Shown here: one piece after another, positions 9,892 through 23,400 of the stretch
Layout of the letters: the number at the start of each line of letters is the position of its first letter
How positions within the stretch are numbered: position 1 is the first letter of the stretch
Assembly: GCA_013397455.1 (NCBI GenBank)
Contig: VYZB01000078.1
Location: 74,723 to 138,722 of the forward strand
Source: Crotophaga sulcirostris
Taxonomy: Eukaryota > Chordata > Aves > Cuculiformes > Crotophagidae
DNA length: 64,000 nucleotides
Direction of reading: 5' to 3'
The notes under the pieces: generated by a model
Told to the model about the DNA's origin: nothing
Database searches by the model: none
The model's input: the letters and a program-made list of their open reading frames with translations, nothing else
Position numbers and translations under genes: made by a program

Positions 9892-12800
9892 CAAGTTACA
9901 AATGTTGTCTGCAGTACAAAGTGGGTGAGATTTTGTCTTCAAGTTTACATTTTTTTCCTTTCTAAACTTTACACTAGATGAATAATTTCCTTAAGTATAC
10001 TTTATGTTGATAATTCCTTACTATATTTTCAACTTAAGCTTAGGGTTACGTTTACTGACAAAAACATTAAAATGTTTTACTGTGTGAACTGACTATAATA
10101 CTTGCTTTACCTGTGCACAAAACGTGATTTATACAGTTCCCTCATGTGAACTCTATCAACCACATCTATTGCACACTAAACCACCTCTCACTCTCAGTAA
10201 ATTAATTTACTAAAATATCGTTAGTTTTCTTAGTGCATGAACAATAACTCATGTTGAGGTGGTTCATATCTCTATAAGTACTTTATACTTGACTAACCTA
10301 CAACATTATTCTGTAGGAGGCTATAATGAAAAAATAATCTACCCAGTACAGATATGTTCACAGTCATAAAAAGAAGTCTAATTAAATATAAATAGATTTG
10401 ACTTTAAATCTCCTGAAATGCTTTAGTCCATCTTTAGGAACCTACACTTACACTCATTAACAGAAGTTGTGCTAAAGAGTGCCATAACTGCCACTTTTTC
10501 TCTGGAGAGCTATGAATCTGATGTTTCAGAGAAAGTTAAAAACTTCTGTGAGACTTCCTTTAGTAGAATAACTCTTTAAATTAAGAAGATGGGCTTTCAT
10601 CCAAATTATGTACAGATTACCAGGTCATAGGGATTTTTAAAATTTCTAGAGCGAAGTACAATGGCACTCAGGTAACAAGCTGAAAACCACCTAGTTCAAG
10701 GACTCTTTCACAGAAGCCATAATTTAGTGGCAAACACGTGGCAGGAAAAAAGCCCCAGCAAGTAGCTGCAGAGATCCAGCAAGGTGGGGATGGTTCTAGA
10801 GAGGATTGTTCATGGTGACTCAGATGCAGCTTCTGGCTCAGAAAAATCTCCAGGATGCTGCTTACCAGAAGATAAGGGATATCAAAGTAAGATCTTTTTA
10901 TCCTTGCCCTGAATTTGATACTCCTTTCCTTATTATTTTCCCTCAGCCAGAAGCAGAAAGAGACTCCTTTCTCAGTCATAAAATCTTGTAGGCTCATGCA
11001 GTATTGCACTTCTCATATTCAAGTAGCTAAATAGAATAAAGTTCTGGACATTCTCCCTCCCTGTCATAGATGTGTAACATTTCTGTGGTAACTAGAGTAT
11101 CAATTGGCAAAGAATATTTGTTCTAGGAGAGTACGTATTTGTAGCTGTTTCTAATGCAGTATATGTTTGTTAATTCTCTGTATGTTTTCTTGCCTTTTAT
11201 TTTTCCTTTGTTTCTTAATTTTCTGCTTTGGTAGTGACTAATTTGGTTACTTTGTATATCTTTCATGCCTGCCTTGTTGAATTTCCCATTCTCCTCATGC
11301 CAGGCCTTACTTTCTGGTGTTTAGTCACCCTGCATTCACTGCTGGCTCCACTCCCAAAAGCTGGCTCCACTCCTGTTTATTAACAAACCCCAAGAGACAG
11401 CGAAGCTGAATTCTGTAGAACTCCAAATTTATCTCTGCAATGATGACAGCCAAAACCACAAAAGACAGCAAGAACTGCATGTTCCACTAACTCCACACCA
11501 GCTCCTAGCAAGTGGCTGGGAGTCATATGCTTGGAAATAGTTGGACTGTTGCTTGATGCCATGGTCTAGTCATCAGACCACAAGAAAAAAGAATAAGCAT
11601 GTCAAGTACAAGGTCCTGGTTTACAAAGGGCTTTTCTTTCCTTTTTTTTCTGTCTTTCTCCCTCTGCTGATTTTGTAATACAGGGATAGCATTTATCTTG
11701 CACCCTCCGATTATTTTTGGAGAGTCATTAGGAACTGAAAAACACTAAATGGCAGTAAATCCTTTCTCATTTGGTACTTAAGATGTTTCTGCCAATGAAG
11801 ACAGTTTCAGTTCCCAGCTAAGCCAGAAGTAAAGGAAGAATATAATGCCAATGAGACTCTTCTAATTACAGACAGAGTTCTCAGTTTTCATGTGGCTCAT
11901 CTTTTATAGGTTTAAGAAATATCAGTTATTTTAAAATGTATTCTTTGCTTGTAGTTTAACAGCAAAAATGTGAGCAGTTTAATCAAACCCAACCCTTCAC
12001 TGCAATATGCTGACTGGCAAAACACAAACCTATTACTCAAACGTGTACAGGTCCCATGCAGTCAATCAATTATTGTTTCTCAGAGTTACGATGATATAAG
12101 CAGCAGTAGAAAATACTTTATATAATTGTTTTCTCATCTTGTAAAATAGCACAATTCAGTCTATCTCCTTATTCATACTCTTGCAAGGTGGTCCCTTTGC
12201 TTCTCAGAGCTTCACTGAATGAAGAGTTATGCTTGCTTATTCGATTTTACCTCTATGTTTTTATTTGTTACTCCTATTTTTTTTCCTTTCCAGATTTGAC
12301 ACACAGAAAGGGACTGAATATTTCAGCAGTAGCTGTTGGCTGTCTGCCGTGTCCATGACCCCTCAAACCTCAAAGCTGGGGTTTAGAGCTTTCATCCTTT
12401 TTTTTGCTGGACACAGGCCAATGTTTGCAAAAGTACTACAGGGCTTAATTTCTACGTAAATTGTGATGTCATTACACATTTTATCTGAAGCTTGTAGTTG
12501 TTCTTCTGTCTTTCCTCTCACTGTCTATAATCATTCGTATTAATCAGTTAGCTATAACTTTTAGGGCAACAGTGACAATACCACCTAGCTGGCTATTGCT
12601 TTCTCTTCTAGCTGGCAAAAAGGACCTCATGTTCTCCGACTTCTTTTGTATTTCAAGGTATAAGTTCCTAGTCTGACTTCAGTGACTGCAAGAGTGGTCA
12701 AGCTAAGTTTTGAGGATCTTTGTTTGTACTTCAGTAATGCTTTGCATGAGGTTCTTGCTATACAAAGCACTTGCTGCAGGGAAAATAACAGACTTCACAG

Positions 12801-15800
12801 CAGTTGTGAAACAAGAAGACACTTGTCTGGTTGTTTAGATGAACATATGTAAAGGGTCAGAAACAACAACAAACTACACCTGTGGCAACACACTACAGAG
12901 CAGATGGGTACCTCAGTTGCAGTATTAGAGGCAATGGCACATGTTACCACTGAAGGTCTGGGATCTGAAGACAAAGATCCCTTTCTGACTTTGGCAGGTT
13001 CTTCCATATTTCATGCTGTTGATGAAAGACCTGTCTATTACAGCATGACATAGTTGAAGCAAACACATGCACCAATGTACATACAAATGCATACTGTAAT
13101 TTAGAGATATCTGCTTCTTGTTAGATAGGCTCTGCTGGCTTCTCAAAGTAAACAGGAGGGAAAAATAACACACTTTTAGAGCTACACCTAAGAGGGAAGT
13201 CTAGTACATTACTGACTAATGGAAGCAAGCAGTTACGTTAGTCCTGCTAAGTTAAACTACCCTGTTGTATGCCCACTTCTGCAAGTAGCTGGTCCATGTG
13301 ACTCAGTATTGAGACTGGAGACCTTGGTGCCCAGGACAAAACTCCCAGGTCACTGAGATGTGGGCATTTCCTTATCAGATGTTTGTCTTTATGGCTTTCT
13401 CATTTTAACTCAAGCTATAAACTTGATAATCATTAACATTTCTGTGCTAGCAGTACGCTGCCAGTCTTGTTTGTGCATTGTGAAGTCCAAGATGCTAATC
13501 AGTAATTTCAGATCTGTAACCAGAGCTAGTTATTGGTGAGGACAGAGAAGGTGAGCATTGAAGAAAGGGATTTTTTTTCATGTTTATGGAATACAGATTT
13601 CTATCAGCTCCCTTCTAGATGTTCTCTTTTGTTAATTCATTTTTTAAAAAAGGAAAGAAAAGCCCTTTGTAAACCAGGACCTTATATTTCTCTTGTCTCT
13701 TATTTCTTATTGACTCTTACCCTAACAAGCTCACTCCCAGCCCCCATTTCTACTTCACACTGTCCAGCAGCTTGTGAAATCATGGCATAAAGCAGCTTGC
13801 TCAGAATTTTATGATATCTATCATCAGTTGGTCTCAGAGTGTGTTAAAAAAAAGGCAGGCAAGCCAGAGGTCTAAGTCTCAGACCAAGGAGAGTGAAAGT
13901 AGTTGGAGTCCTCTGCTTGGGATAGGAGGAGGATTTGCTGCAGGTGTTGTAACAGGATGCTGCAGCCCAGTTACCCACCTGGTGAGAGGATCTGCTCTGA
14001 AGCACTGCATGACAGTATGTTGACCTGCCATCAGGGTGCTGGCCTTGTCACGACAGTTAACTGAGGAGGTCAGGGAAAAAAAAGGTATGTTGATGCATTC
14101 ACATGCGCATTTAACTTGACTTTGAAATGGAGCTTTGGCTTCAGCTGTATCTTGAGAGACATTGATGTGTATGAGACATAAATCTAGTTCTAGAACGACA
14201 TGATTTCAAATAAAATTTATACAATGGAGGTAACTTCCAAGACCTTTAGCTTTAGTGCCAGATAACACTTGTAACTGAGAACGGAAGCAGAGAATGGTAC
14301 AGAAGACATTTATGGAGGCTGCTGTGCCCGAACCATGTTCAAAATTGTTGCCTGGGCTTTCTTCCCAAAGACACCTGCAGGCCACCCAGGAGTTCAGTGC
14401 AGCTCAAAGCTGAGACTACCTGTACAGGAGAGGGAGCCTGAGCTAAGAGGTGCTTGTTCCCTCTTTCCTTCCATAGGAGTATTGATGGTGTTGCTTCCGA
14501 ACAGCGGCTCCGCCTCAGGCCACTGTAGAAAAAAGTTAATGAAAAGAAAACTTAGTCAGATATGAACACGATTTCAGACGTTACTGTTATCCATGGAAGA
14601 CATAGTGTGAGCCAGACTGGTCTGTGAGTCACTCAGCTAGGCAACTTACGCACTAGGCTGCATTGATCACAGCTTGCCCAGTCATTAAAAGGTCCTGTCT
14701 CTATGGTCTTTATATGCAATCAAATTAGTCTCAAGTTTTATAGTTGCTCTAGACCTTTCCTTTCTCCAGTGCTGCGGGCCCCTTGGTCACTTGGAGTATC
14801 AGCGTGCTGTTGAGAAGCCTTTGTTGCTCCCTGAGCTGTCTGGCCCTGCAGGTTGCCCATATTTACATGAGCCTAAGCAGCTAGTTTTATGAGGGCCTCC
14901 TGTTGGTCTTCACACACTTCCCTTTCTGGCTTCATTCATGTTTTAATTAATTTAATGAATGTGTTTCGGTGACAGGTTTAATAAGTAATCAGGTAATTAG
15001 GTGCTTTCTCATAACATATTCAAGGGGCAGAGTTAGGGTTGTATGACCATTTTGCAATTTGGAGTTCTAGGGTTAGAAACATTCTTTTAGCATGACTGTG
15101 CTACTGCTGGGTCCTTTCTGTTGTTTGCATGGGATCCATTGTCTCCAATACTAAGAAAGCTGGAAAAAGGAGGCTTCATCACATTATTTTTCCCTTCCCT
15201 TTTCTGGACTGCTTTCCCAAAACTATGACTGTAAAAATGGATTTTTTTTCTTGTGGGATTCCAATAGCAAGTGGATGCATAGTAAGGCAGGCATGGAAAA
15301 AAAATGCCTCCATCACAGCCATCTTCACCTGTTCAGTGTTTTCCTCAGTAAGACTTCTAAAGCACCTTAGAAGCCAACATAAATGAGAAAACCCCTGCAC
15401 AAGAGCTAATAATCCTACATATGACTTTTTTACTGAACTTGTCTAACTAATGTGCTTTAAAGCAAAACCCTGGGCTTACCAAATCCAACTTGGAATAGTT
15501 TCTTTGGCCTCTAGTTCCCTGTCACTCAAGCACTGCTGCTTAAATATCACACCAAAGAACTGAAGTAATTCTAACTTGCAGCAGTTCCAGGCTTCCAATG
15601 ACAACATTGTTTTGCATGGATTGTTTTTCTGAAAGACTGTTTCTCTAGTATATATTGAGGCCAAATGCTTCTATGGATTCAATCAGCACAGCATCAGTGA
15701 ATCCAGTGATGCAGAGCTAGCCTGCCTCATCTGATAATCTGGAACATTCGTATTCCCGCTTACTTTTTTTTTTACAGGATTAAAGCAAATCTAGCTGCTC

Positions 15801-17759
15801 AGTTTATGGCTGAATGCCTGTAGATGCCAAACCAGTTGACCACATCAGTCTAGGTCCTAAGGAACTAATTGGTGTAGCTGCTGAGCAGAGCGATCAAGAG
15901 CACAAGATGAGGGATAAAATACCCACTAAGTGAGAAAATACAATATAAAGGACAGTTCTTCAGCAACTTTCAGCGTGAGTTTTTGTCAGTAGAAATTTAT
16001 TTGCCTTTAAAAAGTGCCACCTGTAGCCTTCTAAGTCAAGATTTACATCCTATTGGATTTATGAGTAGCCTAAAATTCAACTGCACGGAAAGAAATGTTT
16101 GCTCAGGGCAACAGGCCTGTCCTGTAAATGACATCATCAATGGGAGCAGAGACTCTGGCTTCAAATGAAGAAAAAGTAAAATTTCCACTAAGCATTTTAC
16201 AATGTAGACCTGTCTTTGGCTTTTGGGTTTGTTGGTTTGTTGGATTTTTTTGTCTCTAGCTGCTATTGTAAGTGTTTAAGGAGTTGCTGTTCCCAGCTGC
16301 TCACTCTGCTATAGAGCTGGGGGTTATTGTCCATCTGGAAGAGGTAACAAAGAAGAGCATGTGCCCACCTCTTGGCAGATTCACTGCAAAACCCAGTTAT
16401 GCCACTGACGAAAGAGTGTTTCCCTGTGGGACACACAGCATCAGCAGAGCACAGTGCACAGAACACAGTGCCACAGCCAGTGGTTTAAATTTTTCTCATG
16501 CTAAGTAATATCAAAATTATTCGGTATGGATACTATTGCAGTATCTCAGTATGTCTATGGTTGTGGGCACCTCTCAGACCAATTTTGTCTCTTTCCTGAG
16601 TGGCCCATCTCTGGCATCTCTGGTCTCCACTCCTTTCCAAGGGTGATGATAATGTGTGAGAAATTACAGTTGTGAAGGATTCAAGCGACACCACTCTTTT
16701 CTGCACCGGACTCAGAGGACTGGCTGAAACCAGTGCCAGCATTTGCCTGTACCAGTTTTGGTCTGGTATCTTGCACCAAGTTTGGGAACAGTACATCACA
16801 CCTCCACATTCAGAATGCAACACCTGGGATACCATTCTGAACTGCTTTCCAACAGTTGTAGGCAAATCCAGTGAACAGTAACAGTGAAGAGAAATGAGGA
16901 CCTGGAAGAAAAAAGATGAGAGAGAAAGCAGAAGAGACAGGACCTTCTACAGACTCGAGTGAGTAACTTGTAACTATTGGTTTGTTCATGCCTATTATTG
17001 GTGTCCCTTCTTCTCTCAGGGTATAGCTTATAGAACCACTTCAATTTTTCTCAAGTTTGTCCATTGTTCCCCAGTACTTTCATGATATCTTTTGGAAGTA
17101 GCCCTTGAAGGAAGATTGTGATCATCTCCACAGCCCTATGATGGGGTTAAATCAAGCAGACACTTCCTCCTTTTTCATAGAGCACCTGCTTGCAGGAGTT
17201 ATGCTTTGCTTCTCCAGGCTGTTTGGAAGGGTTGGAAAAGCAAACAAGATGAGGAAACATGGCCTGGGTACAGGCACTGGAGCACATTTTGTGGAGTGTC
17301 GTTAGCACATTGGGCTGAGGTGGTGTGCAAGACCAAGGGAGGTAATGAGGTGGTTGGTACCAGCACCAGAAGTGCAGGAGCGGCATGAAAACCGCTGAGG
17401 TCAAAGCTGAGCTCATGTAGAAGGAAGTGGAAGGGGAGGAAAGAAGGCAAGGAAGAACAAAATAATAAGACTGCATACTGCTGAAGAGAAAGGAGTGCTG
17501 AGACTTCACACAGTCTGACTGTGGTCTGAAAAGCTAATAGTTTTTCCTCCTTTTCTGTAAGGTTGTTTTTGTGGGGACAGGGTAGTCAATTAAAAGTGAT
17601 GTTATGAGCATGGAAATTTACCATCTCCGAGCATCATCCAAACCTGAATCAGAGAACAAAAGTGCTTTAGGAAGGGATAGCTTTTACGTGAATCCCTAAG
17701 GAACTGACAGGTGAGGATGCACTTCCAGGTGATGGAATCCTGAATAAATTTGTTAAATC
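9892..17759. other. Long non-coding block, possible regulatory patches
   Basis: About 7.9 kb without a supported gene. Open frames (for example 10668-11009 reverse, 15129-15386 and 16533-16865 reverse, all 114 codons or fewer) are opposed by overlapping frames and match nothing I know. A patch dense in TAAT/ATTA cores at 14935-15010 is listed separately. No repeat family was recognised here. Confidence 0.45.
14935..15010. promoter_or_regulatory. TAAT/ATTA-dense patch, possible homeodomain target cluster
   Basis: A short stretch holds several TAAT or ATTA cores close together, including TTAATTAATTTAATGAATG and later TAATCAGGTAATTAGG. Many homeodomain proteins bind TAATTA. AT-rich DNA produces such words by chance, and I cannot see conservation from one sequence, so this is only a candidate. 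Confidence 0.2.
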
Positions 17760-18570
17760 AAATCAGGTAGCATCTGCCTAGGGGAGAGCAAAAGTAGCAC
17801 ATAATTTTTAGGAAAAACGAAAGTGGTAATCTGGAAAACTAGCCATTTTAGTCTGACCTCAGCAGTATGTAAGCTTTGCAATAGACTTCTAAGACAAGAA
17901 TAGTTACACACATGGAAGTTAGTAAAAAATAAAATTTGAGTTAGATAAAGACCAAACACGCCAGACTAAAATAATGATTTTCCATGATAAGTACCAGGGA
18001 AATAAGAGTGATCTATTTTATACCAGTTTCAGTAAAGCGTGTCACATGGTATTACATAAGAAATTATCAATTCATGTGGAGAAGCCATGAGAAATAGTGG
18101 AAAATCAACAAAACAATTGAAGAAATTATATGGAAGGGAGAAGGATCTGGCTGGCTGAAGGTTACTGAGAGAGCTCTTTAAGGATTAATCTTGAGCTAAA
18201 CTTGTTTAAGCATTTAACTAATGACAGCAATAATGACTTGGTAGAAAGCATGGGAATGTGCCAATAACGAATGTTATCAACACAGAAAAACAGAGTGTTG
18301 TAGTGAGCCAGAATATAGGACAAGAAAAACAAAACCACTTTGGATTTGAAGTAATAGAAATAGGATGACAGTCATCAGTGCAAATTGCAAGATCATGTGC
18401 TTACTAGTAAGTAACAGGGATTTTGTGATAAAATTTAAATGCGTCAGTTGAAAACAGGAATAGAAAGTAGATATGGGCAAGATATAGCAATGAATAAATC
18501 AAGTGTGGTTATAGTGTATGTCAAAAGAGGGGTTTCTACTAGATAAAGAGGGATTGATGTTAATATCTTG
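17760..18570 (+). mobile_element. Very old CR1/L3-like LINE body, heavily decayed
   Basis: Pieces in the correct order match the ORF2 reverse transcriptase region of ancient amniote CR1/L3-type LINEs. They are a worn NYRP...SLTS-like section (about 17828-17865), a section like 'GF..H..QTN' around 17925-17965, a relic of the DFSKAFDTV motif around 18025-18060, a 'GKCANK'-like run up to the catalytic box around 18245-18275, and a section around 18340-18385 for the conserved N-R-M-K-F segment. The catalytic FADD box looks deleted or destroyed. Every frame is broken. Identification rests on the order of short matches, so edges are approximate. Confidence 0.7.
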
Positions 18571-21500
18571 GGTATCAATGAAGTCCTTGACATAAAATGG
18601 ACTTTTTTGGGCACCTGTGTTTCAGAAAAAAGAATAAAAACAGTAACAGAGGCCAAGAAGGGTTGACTGGCAACGCATTCAGGGGAACAGAGAGCAGATC
18701 TTGCAAGGGAAAGCTAGAATCACTCAGCTTGCTTGGCCCAGTGAAACAAAGGCTGAGAGATTATCTACTTGCTGCTCAAGTAACCACAAGGACTGGCATA
18801 TAAGAAGGGAAAAATAGCTTAATGGCAGCTTAGTAGTATTCTTATCAGAAAGATACAAGGATCTGAAACAGCTGGGAACAAGGCTAGCCTGGCAACTGGA
18901 AGAGGTTTCCTCAGATTCAGAGGGGTATGGTGCTGTGACAGGCTCCTGGCTGGAAGAGAACAGGACCATACCTGCTTCTGGGGGAAGCTTGCTCAGATCA
19001 AGAGCAGGATGACCTGGGGTACACGAAAAGACAACCAGGGGTAGTCTGAGGAACGTTTTCTGTATTCTTAAATCTTTTTGTTCCTAGCAGCTTATGCCTA
19101 CTATTCACCTCCACACATACAGAGCAGCCCTAGGGAAGAATATTTCTTAGACAGGCTCAATCTCCTTGGTTCTTCCTGTGTGGCCTTGAGCTGCTCTCTA
19201 TTTAGGGCATGTGGTGAAGCACCACAATCTAACCCAGGGCCTGTAAATGGTTTGCAAGCGGTTCCGTGAGAAAATTCTCTGTTTAAATTGTGAAATGTGT
19301 TTCAAATTTTGGATGGGCACAGAGGTCATGTGACAACTGCTCTGCTTCCCAATTGGAAGAATGCACCTCCTAGAATTGAGTTGCTTTGCATATTTAAGGC
19401 TCCAGTGTTCATATTCCAAGGATATTCTGACCTATATTCTTCAAATTTGCTGCTTCCAGAAATATTCCTGCTAACAAATTCATTCTCTACTCTTGAGACA
19501 AAAGAGTGTGAACACAGCATGAACTAAAACCGTTTTTTATTCAAATGAATAGACCTAAAAAAATTTTCAAGGAATACACTTAGGTCCTGGAGAGACATAG
19601 GAAACAGGGTGCTGGACAATCAGGAAGAGCAAGGAACAGGGAGAGAGAAATGGCATGAGAGAGTCTGAGGCATGTCTGAGACAGGCTTCAAGAACAACAA
19701 GGACAAATTCGAGTTGAATAGGGAGGCTGTCTGAGCAAACACTGATCCCTGACACTGGTGAAGGAAAGAGTCCTGTGCATCCAGGCAAGGCTACCACACA
19801 AGAAAATTCATCAGTTGAATTAGAGGAGCGGAGACATTTCCGAGGTAGAAGCTCAGACTGCAGAGAAAAACAGTGAAGTCCACAGCTGCTGAGAAAAAGA
19901 GGCAGAAGATATGGAAGAAGAAGGATTAAGGATGAGGAAATATGCCAGTATAGCAGTCAGGAGGAGGTAAACCACAGGTGGGAGCTGAGCAAGATGGGGA
20001 AGAGCAAAGCTTCTCAAAATTTCAAAGTCAAACTGGAAAGCTGGCAAGATTTGTGTGGTTTCAGATTAAAAGCATGTAAAACCACTCGCACAGGATGTGT
20101 ATCATTGAAGGGTTGAAGCAGAAAACTTTTCAACTCTGAATTGAGTTTTAGGTTTTTTATCAAACCACAGACCAAGAAAACAGTTTTGAGAGTGGGGGTG
20201 GGAAGATAGATTTCATTGAGAAAGTTTCTCCTGCCTTTAAATGATGTAAGGGTGTGGAAAAATACGCTGGGCTTGTTTCTAAAGCATTTTTCTAGATCAG
20301 ATTCCCTTTAACACAGTCTCTTTTACATGAAAGCGTTCCTTTGCTTCTGTCCCCTCCAGTTATGAAAGACTTGTGCTTTGCCCATATCCCCCTGCAGCGA
20401 GCCAGAAATCTCAGGTGACCACTCAGATTGCTTTAGCTTTTGTGCAAATCATGAGTGCAGGTTGCATTTTTACTCCTCCTCAACTCTCCCACATTAAGGC
20501 ACCGGCATCTAGTTTCTCTGACCAGCCTGTTTTGCACAGTGAGGGGGATATTTAGAGGATCTGAAGAAAGCAAGGGCAGGAAAGAGAACATGATTAGAGA
20601 CTTCTGAAAGGGGCAGTGAGGAATTAGGGACTATACTCTTTGAAAATTTGCGTGACACTCCTTAACGGTCCCTGCCTCATTTTCCACTTGGCTGCTTTAT
20701 GACTGAACTGTAGACTAAAAATGACATGGGCTCATTAATTTGGCAGCAACTGGCAAGATGTGGCCATTTAGCATACCCACAAAGCTATTGTTTAAGGCTG
20801 GGTCATGTCAAAGGGCAAGCTAAATATGGCTGAACCTCTGAAAGGCTGAGTCTAGGAGTCCCAGAGCCTAAACCTTCTCCCTAACCTCTGCTTGTCTTCA
20901 GCAGTGTGATCAGCTTGGGTTTTCTGGGGAAGGCTTTACATAAAGCTGTCAAGTTACTAGCAATATTATGTCAGTTTGATTTTTTTTTAAACCAGGCTCA
21001 ATTATATCATCCTCTCTGCACATCTGACAAGCAGTGCAAAAAGTGTTTGCAATAGCAGCTTCAAGGGAACGGAAATGCTTTCGTTGCAGGTTGCTGCTGC
21101 AGGTCCAGTGTACAAAGGGAACCTAAGCTCAGACACTTTAAAATGTCAGATGGCACAGAATCACTGAAAACCCCTTCAAGGCATTGGTCTGACTGCATTT
21201 GTTTGGTTTAAAGGGTAGGTGGTTAAGCCCTACACTGTCAAGGAATTAAAGGGCATGGCAATTGGGCAGGTTTCATGCGTGCAGGTTGAAGGAGCCCATC
21301 TGAGTTCACTATTAAAAAGCCACATCACGAACTGCAGGCTGAGTATTCATACACATCTATTCTTTAGACAAAGAAAGACAATGAGAATGAAAACAAATGC
21401 AAGTGAAAAAGCAACTCCTCCCCTTCCTTTTCCCATTCCTCTGTATTACTTCCCCTCAGGTGCAGCAAAAAGATTTTCTTTGTGTCCTTGGTTTGTGATG

Positions 21501-23366
21501 GTTTGCTCCCACTTTCCCTTGAGCTGACCCTGGTAGAAAAGGAAGACATCCCAGCCCACAGTCTCCCTAGCCAAAAGCTGCCATTTATTCAGGGGACTTA
21601 GAAGGAAGCTTTTCCCCAGCTGGTCCATTCCTGCTTGGGACATCTACATCTGAAAATAATACCTCTGCTATTTATGCACGTGGTCCTGTCATGACCTCGT
21701 CTACGAGGATAGATTAACCGAATTTCTCCAATGTTTTCTTTACTTCCTGATGGCCACGATTGACTTTGCTGTGTGATGAAGGCTTTTGAAGGAGCTAAAC
21801 ATGCATCAGTGCAGGAAACTTGGCATGTCTGAACTTTGGGGTGCCTTGCAATTGTGAGTGCTTTCAAATGTAATTTCTTCCCTTTTAAAATTAAATCACA
21901 CTGAAGAAGAAAGGACAAATAACTTAGACTGGCATTTCCTCCTTGGTAAGCAGTGTTCTTAATGAATTTCACAGAAGGCAAAACACATTTCTCACGTGTT
22001 GAAATTGAAGTTTCTTTGTAAGCAAAAGAAGTAAGGATAAGAGCCTGAAATTTAAATGTTGCAGACTGGTTTTGCAGTGAAAAAATATCTCAGCCTGACA
22101 TCATTATTGCATTTAAACTTAAAAGATTGCAGTAATAATAAAACTACCCCTTTTTTGGTCAACTTCATATTCTGCTAAGATTAACAAGGAAATGTTTCCC
22201 TGTGCAGATTGCTTAAGTTGTTTTCAGAGAAAGCTCTGACTCCTTCAAGTACTATGTAACAAAACGTATCTTTTTTTCCCTGCTTCTGTGTTTCCTATTA
22301 TATTCACCTATATATTTTTACTTTTTTTTGTTGTTGTTTTGTTTTGGTTAAAAGTTCACACAGGGTTGATTGACTTTAGCAAGTTTCCAAAAATGAGCTG
22401 GGTTTTTATGCCTCAAGGAATTTTTTTTTTTTTGACATTTAACAGCAAAGAAAACTATTTCCTCTGCCTTTCAAAAGTAACTATGTTTAATTGGCCTAGA
22501 AGTCTGTTGTGCTTTGGAAAATGTTTGTGATATCCCATCTGTTTTTTCATCCAGCCATTCGAGTGGGCCTGTGTTTACCGTCATGTTGGTTTACAAGTAC
22601 AATGATGTTGATATGGCAAGGTATTCCCTTGACACAACACTAGGTCTTACAGGCTGTCTGACTCTTTAACAGTGCTTTGTTATGTAGGCACAAACAACTC
22701 TGCAGTTTTAGTGATGGTTTCATAAGATCTCAGATTTATTTTATCTGCTTAGACGCACCAGTTGCAGGAGTAACACACACAACATCGAGAAGTGTGGTCA
22801 CACACAGCTGTGCTATGGGAACCATTTGGAGTACTTAACAGGATCTATTTGTTGGCTTCAGTGGATTCAAAGGGATAGTTTTGTATCTTTTGACCTTTGA
22901 TTGAAATGAAATTGTTTAATGCAACAAACAACCTCAAAAGTCATAGGCTACCATTTACATCGGCCCCTGCAGGTCATTAAGAGACTTTGGACTTTAGGGT
23001 GACAAGCAATATATTTTGTAAAACAACAGGGATTTAAGATGCAGACATGTACAGATGTTGCGTTTTCCATACATTTTTGTGGTCAGATAGCAATGTTTGA
23101 AGATGTATGTGTGAGGTCATTTGAATTCACTTGGAGATGGGAGCTCCATAGGCACAGAGACCATCTGGCAATCAGATGTGGACTGCAGGTAGACCTATTT
23201 GTTTTTAACTGAAGTCACTGAGGAATGAAAATGTCAAGTACTCTAACACTGCAGAAAAATGATAATCACTAACCACCCAGCACAGTGTCTGTTGAACCAG
23301 CCTCAAAAAAGTAATCCAGTCAATGAAGTAGGAAATTGCAGGCATTATAGTACTTTTTCTTTTCTC

Positions 23367-23400
23367 TGTGTGTGTGTACTAGCGTGCGTATGTGTATATG
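23367..23400. repeat. Imperfect TG microsatellite
   Basis: A short perfect TG core at the start is followed by interrupted TG/CG/TA steps. It is simple sequence. Confidence 0.7.

Noticed and set aside
16500..16900. Opposed frames with moderate GC that could suggest an exon
   Set aside because: No splice signals in a consistent order, and no protein similarity that I recognise.
21598..21981. 127-codon minus-strand frame
   Set aside because: No family features, no exon edges, and the length is within what AT-moderate non-coding DNA gives by chance.
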